Origin: an uncultured Eubacteriaceae bacterium
GTDB lineage: Bacteria > Bacillota > Clostridia > Lachnospirales > Lachnospiraceae
Reading direction: 5' to 3'
Assembly: GCA_945938055.1 (NCBI GenBank)
Contig: CAMEUH010000168.1
Location: forward strand, 1-5,784
DNA length: 5,784 nt
Positions 1 to 5,245 of this stretch are shown here, piece by piece (positions within the stretch are counted from its first letter, which is position 1; each line of letters begins with the position of its first letter). Made by a program: the position numbers and the translations under genes. The notes beneath the pieces are model-generated. The model was not told the origin of the DNA, made no database searches, and worked only from the letters and a program-made list of their open reading frames with translations.

Positions 1-158
1 GAGCAGTGAGTGTATCGGAAATGGCGAAACAATTAGAACTTGCATTAAAAAATGAAAATAATGTGTCCTATGTGCAGGCGCACCATGAAGAATTTATGGC
101 AGTATATGAGAATGTAGTGTCCGAAGTGAGGACATATATTGAAGGTTCTCCCGCATGA
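1..158 (+). CDS. 3' end of a signalling protein ending in a probable Hpt domain (partial, 5' truncated)
   Basis: The open frame enters from the left edge (first full codon at base 3) and stops at TGA 156-158, giving the last 51 residues of a larger protein. The text reads AVSVSEMAKQLELALKNEN, then a helix containing YVQAHHEEFMAVYENVV. This fits the late helices of a histidine phosphotransfer domain, where the pattern 'L..LE.A.....D..Y....H..F...Y' follows the phosphorylated histidine helix. In clostridia such domains commonly end hybrid sensor kinases or response regulators and relay phosphate between receiver domains in the cytoplasm. The active-site histidine motif (HxLKG-like) would lie upstream of the window and cannot be checked. 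No transmembrane segment is visible. The protein ends soon after the helix (RTYIEGSPA), as expected for a C-terminal Hpt. The Hpt call rests on pattern similarity only; another helical domain is possible. Confidence 0.5.
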   Translation, partial: AVSVSEMAKQLELALKNENNVSYVQAHHEEFMAVYENVVSEVRTYIEGSPA

Positions 159-174
159 TTACGTATAATACGGT

Positions 175-312
175 ATGGAAATTTATGAGTCTACCATGAA
201 ACAACTCACTATGTATATAGATATTGAAATTCCTGAAAAGCAGATTGAAGCAAGTCAGGTAAAAGATGCCAGAACAGCGCTCAAAGAAATGAGGGCAAAG
301 TATGGGTTATAA
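175..312 (+). CDS. Small hypothetical ORF, 45 codons, doubtful
   Basis: ATG at 175 opens a 45-residue frame that ends at TAA 310-312. The product has a short beta-prone stretch (LTMYIDIEIPEKQI) followed by a charged helix (KDARTALKEMRAKYGL). That composition recalls small antitoxin-like or regulatory proteins, but I do not recognise a family. It begins 16 bases after the upstream stop and no Shine-Dalgarno sequence precedes 175, or the internal ATGs at 196 and 211. A TATAAT hexamer lies at 164-169, five bases before the ATG, so a leaderless transcript is conceivable, but no good -35 box is correctly spaced (TTGAAG at 139-144 would need a 19-bp spacer). It may be a real small gene, the tail of a decayed gene, or chance. 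The protein-like, structured composition is the only positive evidence. Confidence 0.3.
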   Translation: MEIYESTMKQLTMYIDIEIPEKQIEASQVKDARTALKEMRAKYGL

Positions 313-420
313 ATTGGTTATTTCAGAATGTAGAGGCATATGCTTTGAGCCTGTTTTGAGCATAGAGGTATTAGAAAATCTGCACATACTTTACCAGGGT
401 GATGAATATGCAGGTAAATC

Positions 421-456
421 AAAAGAGATAGCAGCCAAACGCTGCTATCTCTTTTT
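421..456. terminator. Bidirectional Rho-independent terminator
   Basis: A perfect 12-bp stem pairs AGAGATAGCAGC (424-435) with GCTGCTATCTCT (441-452) around a 5-base loop, CAAAC. Flanking AAA/TTT extends the pairing by three bases. On the plus strand the stem is followed directly by a T tract (452-456). On the minus strand the 3' side reads TTTTGATTT, a usable but weaker U tract. It lies between the plus-strand Hpt-end gene and ORF on one side and the convergent chemoreceptor gene, whose stop is only 25 bases beyond the hairpin, on the other. It therefore probably terminates both transcripts. Confidence 0.9.
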
Positions 457-476
457 GCTAAAATGTGATACTGATG

Positions 477-2564
477 TTAAATCTCAAATTTCTCAATCAA
501 TGTTTTCAGCAGATTAAGATTGCTTTCGCTTTCATGGAGATGATTGTAGCCCTCAAGGGTCTTACTTACGGCATCTCCGGATTTTTCAGCAATCAATGTG
601 ACACCTTCGGTTGATTCGGAAATGGTTTCATTTACATTTTCAATGGTCTGGGCAATACTGTTAATCTTGTCATTTAAATCAGATATTTCGGAATAAATAT
701 GCTGCATGGAATTGTTAAAGGTCTGTGCATCTTCCTCGTAGCGTTCGCCAACTTTGCTGAAGGAGTTATAATCAGCAACAACCGTTTCTTCAAGAAAATG
801 CATGATAACCTGAATGCATTCGGTCATGTTAGAAACAGCTTCATTCACTTCATGGACAATCTGGTTAATTCCGTCAACCGTCTGGAAGGTCTGATTAGAA
901 AGGTTTCCGATTTCGGTTGCTACCACGGCAAAGCCTTTTCCTGCTTCGCCGGCCCTTGCTGCTTCAATATTAGCATTGAGGGCAAGAAGATTGGTCTGTG
1001 AGGAGATTTCACGGATGTTGTCGGTCAGTTCGTTAATTTTGGCAACAACCTTGGATTTCTCAATTGCTTCGGCAGTTCTTGCTTTCATGGATTCATAAAC
1101 TTCCATGGCTTTATCGGTAGAGGCAGAAGTTGAATCACGAAGCTGGCGGGCACGTGCCATAATGTCCTGAGATGCTTTCTGTTCCTGTTCGGAAAGGTTT
1201 TGGATATCAGTAACATTGTCCTGAATGGCATTGATGTTACTTACAATCATGGTAGTATTTGCAGTAGTTTCCTGCATGCCGGAAGCAAGTTCCTCCGTTG
1301 TTGCAGAATTATCTTCTGAAATGGCATTGTTCTCCTTCATGACATGATCTAAGAGACCCATGCTGGATACAAGACTTTCCTTTATTTGTTCCATGTTAGA
1401 TACCAGGTCGCGTAAAACGGAGCGCATGTCATATACGGCTTTTGCCATGGTTCCTGTTTCATCTTTCTGTTTCATCAGCCGCTCTATCCGGCTATCCTTC
1501 TGAAAATTTAATTGTGAAGTCTGCTTGATAATTTTGGTCATCTGTTTAATCGGGTTGGCAATGGTTCTGCTGATGATAATGCCAAGGACAATAGAAATAA
1601 TGATTCCAATTAACAGGAAACCAAATATTTTCATGGATAACAGATTAGCGTTCGCTTTAATCTCATCCACGGGAACGGTCAAAACCAGTTTCATTCCATT
1701 AGCCAGTTCTGCAAAAGTAAGATATTTTTCCGTTCCATTATAATGGTATCCCAAAGTTGTTCCCTCGTTTGCACTATCGGAAAGAAAATCGTTTACGGCC
1801 GCAAGCTCTCCGTTATTATACTCGGTAAGACTTGTGCCGGAAGGAAGTTCCTTGTGATGCAGAATGGAACCATCTGAACTGACAAGAAAAGCATAACCGC
1901 TGTCAAAGACAGAAATACGATCTGCAAGGTCTGTAATCTGACCAAAATCAATATCCATTCCAAGGATTCCCACGGAAGTACCATCTACATAAAGCGGTAC
2001 TACATAGGAAATCATGTAGACATTGATATTTTCATTCAGATACGGGTCCATCCAAAGAGGCGCTTTGTTGGCAACCGGTATGTAGTACCAGCCTACGTGT
2101 GCAAGGTCGTCTTTGTCATACATACTAAAGTCAGTAGGTGTTACACTGTCAAAGGCAGACTGAGTGTCCGGACGTGTCAGGAAAAGACCGGAAGTCGGTT
2201 CTGTAAAATCCGGATTATAGCGTATGTATGAGCAGATGGAACCATCGGTATGCTCGGAAAACTTATAAAAGTCGTTCATCAGGTTCCGGGTATACTGGGA
2301 AACATAACTATCACTATTCTTAAAACGGGAAAAATCCAGCTGACTCAGTGCAAGGTCGCTTAAAGTATCTACAGATTGTTCAATGCGGGAAATTAACGCA
2401 TTTATTTCCTTGCTTGCGTTGGAGCAGCTCAGGGAAAGTTCTTTTTTGGCATCGGTGTTTGACAGGGTCCTGGAATTTGAGATACTCATCAAACTAATGA
2501 TTGCTGCTGAGATGAGCGAGCAAAAAACGATGGCGAGGGTTATTTTCATTCGAATTGATTTCAC
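477..2564 (-). CDS. Methyl-accepting chemotaxis protein, dCache-HAMP-MCP signal type
   Basis: This is a complete 695-residue transmembrane chemoreceptor. It senses a ligand outside the cell and controls CheA through CheW, steering flagellar motility. The order is: N-terminal membrane segment about residues 8-28; extracellular double-Cache domain about 30-305 (W159-Y160, WMDPY at 171-175, GILGMDIDF at 199-207, GYAFLVSSDG at 223-232); second membrane segment about 313-331; HAMP about 333-390 with its proline at 338 and DETG at 368-371; then a long coiled-coil signalling hairpin. The hairpin tip is near-canonical (SSQTNLLALNANIEAARAGE, 521-540, then AGKGFAVVATE). After the tip the usual EVRKLA-type text is EIGNLSNQT. 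A likely methylation patch is TTEELA at 422-427. There is no C-terminal CheR-binding pentapeptide; the protein ends LIEKFEI. The start is GTG, chosen because AAAGGAGG sits 8 bases upstream; the in-frame ATG at residue 6 is too far from it. No other chemotaxis gene is in the window, so its ligand is unknown. Confidence 0.96.
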   Translation of the reverse strand: MKSIRMKITLAIVFCSLISAAIISLMSISNSRTLSNTDAKKELSLSCSNASKEINALISRIEQSVDTLSDLALSQLDFSRFKNSDSYVSQYTRNLMNDFYKFSEHTDGSICSYIRYNPDFTEPTSGLFLTRPDTQSAFDSVTPTDFSMYDKDDLAHVGWYYIPVANKAPLWMDPYLNENINVYMISYVVPLYVDGTSVGILGMDIDFGQITDLADRISVFDSGYAFLVSSDGSILHHKELPSGTSLTEYNNGELAAVNDFLSDSANEGTTLGYHYNGTEKYLTFAELANGMKLVLTVPVDEIKANANLLSMKIFGFLLIGIIISIVLGIIISRTIANPIKQMTKIIKQTSQLNFQKDSRIERLMKQKDETGTMAKAVYDMRSVLRDLVSNMEQIKESLVSSMGLLDHVMKENNAISEDNSATTEELASGMQETTANTTMIVSNINAIQDNVTDIQNLSEQEQKASQDIMARARQLRDSTSASTDKAMEVYESMKARTAEAIEKSKVVAKINELTDNIREISSQTNLLALNANIEAARAGEAGKGFAVVATEIGNLSNQTFQTVDGINQIVHEVNEAVSNMTECIQVIMHFLEETVVADYNSFSKVGERYEEDAQTFNNSMQHIYSEISDLNDKINSIAQTIENVNETISESTEGVTLIAEKSGDAVSKTLEGYNHLHESESNLNLLKTLIEKFEI

Positions 2565-2572
2565 AAGATACG

Positions 2573-2580
2573 CCTCCTTT
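2573..2580 (-). promoter_or_regulatory. Shine-Dalgarno site that fixes the GTG start of the chemoreceptor
   Basis: On the minus strand AAAGGAGG is followed by 8 bases (CGTATCTT) and then GTG at 2564-2562. The next in-frame ATG would be 23 bases from this site, so GTG is the best-supported start. Confidence 0.85.
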
Positions 2581-2603
2581 GTTGATTGGTTCTTAATAGT
2601 AAT

Positions 2604-2632
2604 ATTATAGTATAAATAACCAAAAATAACAA
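2604..2632 (-). promoter_or_regulatory. Candidate SigA-type promoter of the chemoreceptor gene
   Basis: Read on the minus strand, TTGTTA (2632-2627) and a perfect TATAAT (2609-2604) are separated by 17 bp. The predicted transcription start is near 2597, giving a leader of about 33 bases that contains the AAAGGAGG site. The surroundings are very AT-rich, as is usual for clostridial promoters, which also raises the chance of a false match. I saw no convincing SigD/FliA motility-type promoter (TAAA, about 15 bp, then GCCGATAA). Confidence 0.55.
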
Positions 2633-2729
2633 TAAAAAGACGAATATTTTGGGCTATATGTCAAAAATAATCTGAAATTTCCGACTGAAAAGCTTCTTTT
2701 GGTGCAACAACTTATAACTTAGGGAAGAC

Positions 2730-2757
2730 TTGTTTTTTTATCTGGATTTGATATGAT
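2730..2757 (+). promoter_or_regulatory. Candidate extended -10 promoter of the LuxE-LuxC-rarA operon
   Basis: TTGTTT (2730-2735), a 16-bp spacer and TATGAT (2752-2757) form a SigA-like promoter. A TG dinucleotide at 2749-2750, one base before the -10, makes it an extended -10 element. Transcription would start around 2764, about 25 bases before the ATG at 2789. The -10 overlaps an upstream in-frame ATG at 2753, so a transcript from this promoter cannot use that ATG. This supports the shorter protein start. Confidence 0.5.
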
Positions 2758-2775
2758 AGAAGAAAAGGAAGCTGC

Positions 2776-2781
2776 AGGAGG
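2776..2781 (+). promoter_or_regulatory. Shine-Dalgarno site that fixes the LuxE-like start
   Basis: AGGAGG at 2776-2781 lies 7 bases before ATG 2789. The alternative ATG at 2753 has no comparable site upstream and would add twelve low-complexity residues (MIEEKEAAGGEW) largely encoded by the ribosome-binding region itself. Confidence 0.8.
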
Positions 2782-2788
2782 AGAATGG

Positions 2789-3934
2789 ATGAGGAGTATT
2801 TTCTGGCATAAAAATCCTTATGACCTGGAAAAAACAGAGAATCTTTTTCTTGAGAAAATAATTGAAAATATGCTGTTTCATTATGAAAACTGTCAGGAAT
2901 ATCGTGAATTGGTGGAAAGTCTTGGATTTGGGACAGAGCGTATCCGGGCAATCACGTCGTTGGAAGAAATACCGTTTATTCCTACGGTTTATTTTAAGCA
3001 TCACAGGCTGGATTCAGTTCCTGAGCATAAGCTTCTGACCCGTGCTACTTCTTCCGGAACCAGTGGCAATAAAAGCATGATTGGATATGACTTTCCTACC
3101 CTGTGGAGAGCATTGGGAATGGTGCAATCGATTGGAAAGGTACACCATTTTTGGTCCATCAGGCCATGTCATTATATTATTCTGGGATATGAGCATAAGG
3201 GATTTCTGTGGGGCAGTCCCAGGATAGAAGAAAAAGCAGTAGCGAAAACTGCATATGGATTTACTTTTTTTGCCCCGGCATTGTCCAGAACCTATGCTTT
3301 GAAATATAAGGATGGAGACTATGTACTGAATCTGGAGGAAGTAAAGAAAAAGCTCCTTCAATTCAGTAAAGGAAGTACTCCGGTCCGTATCATGGGATTT
3401 CCGTTTCATGCATACTGGCTGCTTACGGCAATGAAGGAGGAAGGAATTTTCTGTCCGCTTCCAAAGGGTTCCATGATGGCTTTTGGAGGAGGCTGGAAGC
3501 AGTATTACACCCAGAGGGCGGATAAGGAAACCATGTATGCGCTGGTGAAGGAAGTACTGGATATTCCAGAGAACATGTGCCGGGAGTTTTTTGGAGCGGT
3601 AGAACATCCCATTCTGTACTGTGATTGCCCAAAGCATCATTTTCACATACCGATTTATTCCCGGGTAATCATTCGAGATGTGGATACCCTTGAACCGGTG
3701 CCTCATGGAACACCGGGACTTGTGAATCTGCTGACGCCAATGATTAGCAGTGCACCGATTCTGAGTATCATGACGGATGACCTTGGAATTGTACATGACG
3801 CTTCGGAATGTGGATGCGGAATTCCTGCGCCATATCTTGAAATTCTGGGGCGGGTCGGCATGGAAGATATAACTACCTGTGCGGCAGGTGCCCAAAGATA
3901 TGTACAGTCCATGATGATGGAGGATGTCAAATGA
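2789..3934 (+). CDS. LuxE-family acyl-protein synthetase (long-chain fatty acid-protein ligase-like)
   Basis: This 381-residue cytoplasmic adenylating enzyme matches the size of LuxE (about 370-380 aa). LuxE activates a fatty acid with ATP, holds it as a cysteine thioester and passes it to the LuxC reductase. The sequence opens with the family-like FWHKNPYDLEK. It then shows the ANL-superfamily phosphate loop ATSSGTSGNKS (86-96), a GGGWK stretch (233-237), an A5-type FGAVEHP (268-274), an A7-like region GTPGLVNLLTP (307-317) with MTDDLG (328-333), and LEILGR (350-355). It lacks the long C-terminal lid of full-size acyl-CoA synthetases, as LuxE proteins do. C364, near the C terminus, is a candidate acyl-carrying cysteine. 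C278, C280, H286, C341 and C343 resemble a metal site. The start at 2789 rests on the AGGAGG site. The stop overlaps the reductase start. The true acyl substrate is not readable from the sequence. The symbol is withheld because no luciferase is present. Confidence 0.9.
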   Translation: MRSIFWHKNPYDLEKTENLFLEKIIENMLFHYENCQEYRELVESLGFGTERIRAITSLEEIPFIPTVYFKHHRLDSVPEHKLLTRATSSGTSGNKSMIGYDFPTLWRALGMVQSIGKVHHFWSIRPCHYIILGYEHKGFLWGSPRIEEKAVAKTAYGFTFFAPALSRTYALKYKDGDYVLNLEEVKKKLLQFSKGSTPVRIMGFPFHAYWLLTAMKEEGIFCPLPKGSMMAFGGGWKQYYTQRADKETMYALVKEVLDIPENMCREFFGAVEHPILYCDCPKHHFHIPIYSRVIIRDVDTLEPVPHGTPGLVNLLTPMISSAPILSIMTDDLGIVHDASECGCGIPAPYLEILGRVGMEDITTCAAGAQRYVQSMMMEDVK

Positions 3935-5229
3935 TTCTTTTTGATGGAAAATTATATTCGGATGAAGAACAGTCCATGATTCTGGAAAAACTGTGGGCTA
4001 GCTGTGTCAGTGCTGTTTCTGGAAGAAAGACGGTTGCAGAAATGGCGGAAATGGTAATGGATGCCTGTGCAGTACTTTCCGACAGAATCCATGCGGGAGA
4101 ATATGATGATATCATACAGCCGCTTCTTCATAAAGGCGTTTTCTCAAGGGAGCAGATGGAGGAGGCAGTGGCGTTTTTTGAACGGCAAAATCTTCTGGTA
4201 AAATATGAGACAGAGCTTGGTGTTCTTTTAGAGAACATGCCGGAGCATGTGGATGATACCAGCGGGCATTCTGTCCGCATTACAAGAAGAATTGAGCCGC
4301 TTGGAATCTTATTTCACATTGCGGCAGGCAATGCGGAGGGACTGCCATTTTATAGCGTCATTGAGGGCATGATGGCAGGAAATGTTAATATATTAAAACT
4401 GCCTTCTGCAGATGATGGACTGTCAATCATGCTTTTACAGGAAATCGTAAGGATTAATCCGGAGCTTGCACCATATGTCTGCGTACTGGATGTCCCATCC
4501 ACTAATCTGACCATAATGAAGAAGCTTGCGCAAATGGCAGATGCGGTTGTGGTCTGGGGTGGAGATGAGGCTGTTCAAGCAGTTCGTACCCTGGCAGACA
4601 CAAAGATGCAGATTATCAGCTGGGGACACAAGCTAAGTTTTGCCTATGTGACACCGGAAACATCAGATGAGGAGCTTATGGCACTTGCAAGGCACATTTG
4701 TGTTACAAGACAGCTGCTATGCAATTCCTGTCAGGGAATCTTTGTGGATACAGAAGAGGAAGAAACGGTACTGAAAATGGGAAAACGTTTTCTAAAGATT
4801 CTGGAAACGGTCAACAAGGATTTCCCAAAGGAGTCTATCGGTATCCGGGGAAAGGTGAGTATTTCACTATATAATGAAGAACTTGAGAGCAAAAGCACGG
4901 GGAAAAGAATTCTAAGAGGTGACGGGGTTAGTGTTATGATTTCCATGGATGATACCCTGGAATTATCCTTTATGTTCAAAAACTGCTGGGTCAAACCACT
5001 GCCAAGGCAGAATATCATCAGGGCATTAAAGGATAAGAAAGGGCACTTGCAGACAGTAGGACTGTGTTGCCCGGAGAACGAACGGGAAATGCTTTCCGGG
5101 TTGTTTATAAAGGCAGGAGTCACGCATGTGACAAGAGCCGGAAGAATGGCACATTCCGTGGCAGGAGCGGCACATGACGGGGAATATCCGTTAAGACGCT
5201 ATACACGGGTTGTGGAAGTGGAATCATAA
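3931..5229 (+). CDS. LuxC-family acyl-CoA / acyl-protein reductase (aldehyde-forming)
   Basis: This 432-residue protein belongs to the LuxC branch of the aldehyde dehydrogenase superfamily. It reduces an enzyme-bound acyl group, delivered as a thioester by LuxE or as acyl-CoA, to the aldehyde using NAD(P)H. Family features are EPLGILFHIAAGNAEGLPFY (122-141), AGNVNILKLPSADD (149-162, cofactor region), VVVWGGDEAV (206-215), SWGHKLSFAYV (230-240) and the catalytic segment RQLLCNSCQGIFV (260-272). By comparison with the LuxC pattern QxxCxSPQ, C264 is the likely nucleophile. C267 replaces the usual proline position. The protein is shorter than Vibrio LuxC (about 480 aa) but keeps these core elements. 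ATG 3931 overlaps the LuxE-like TGA by four bases (ATGA), with GGAGG at 3919-3923 seven bases upstream, so translation is probably coupled and the two proteins made in balanced amounts. The substrate chain length is unknown. Confidence 0.9.
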   Translation: MILFDGKLYSDEEQSMILEKLWASCVSAVSGRKTVAEMAEMVMDACAVLSDRIHAGEYDDIIQPLLHKGVFSREQMEEAVAFFERQNLLVKYETELGVLLENMPEHVDDTSGHSVRITRRIEPLGILFHIAAGNAEGLPFYSVIEGMMAGNVNILKLPSADDGLSIMLLQEIVRINPELAPYVCVLDVPSTNLTIMKKLAQMADAVVVWGGDEAVQAVRTLADTKMQIISWGHKLSFAYVTPETSDEELMALARHICVTRQLLCNSCQGIFVDTEEEETVLKMGKRFLKILETVNKDFPKESIGIRGKVSISLYNEELESKSTGKRILRGDGVSVMISMDDTLELSFMFKNCWVKPLPRQNIIRALKDKKGHLQTVGLCCPENEREMLSGLFIKAGVTHVTRAGRMAHSVAGAAHDGEYPLRRYTRVVEVES

Positions 5230-5245
5230 GAAAAGGAGAAAAGAA

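Noticed and set aside
331..368. Nested short repeats TAGAGG (331, 363) and TTTGAGC (344, 355)
   Set aside because: The units are only 6-7 bases with irregular spacing in an AT-rich gap, and are readily explained by chance.
302..517. 71-codon plus-strand ORF crossing the terminator
   Set aside because: It runs through the terminator hairpin and into the 3' end of the convergent chemoreceptor gene, has no ribosome-binding site and its peptide looks random.
699..1001. 100-codon plus-strand ORF opposite the chemoreceptor signalling hairpin
   Set aside because: It lies wholly within a highly conserved coding segment on the other strand and has no independent start signals or recognisable motif.
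2640..2700. TTGACA on the minus strand near 2660 as a -35 box
   Set aside because: The hexamer is perfect, but at 16-18 bp no acceptable -10 follows (GTCTTT at 17 bp), so the TTGTTA/TATAAT pair nearer the gene was preferred.
2565..2788. Riboswitch (for example c-di-GMP type) in either leader
   Set aside because: The predicted leaders are about 25-33 bases, too short for an aptamer, and no conserved riboswitch core sequence was seen.
3014..3895. 293-codon minus-strand ORF opposite the LuxE-like gene
   Set aside because: It is a long antisense shadow of a well-supported coding frame; the product is rich in His, Ser and Arg, without domain-like patterns, and lacks a ribosome-binding site.
4731..5123. 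130-codon minus-strand ORF opposite the LuxC-like gene
   Set aside because: It is an antisense frame of a conserved reductase; the product is serine-rich and shows no family pattern.
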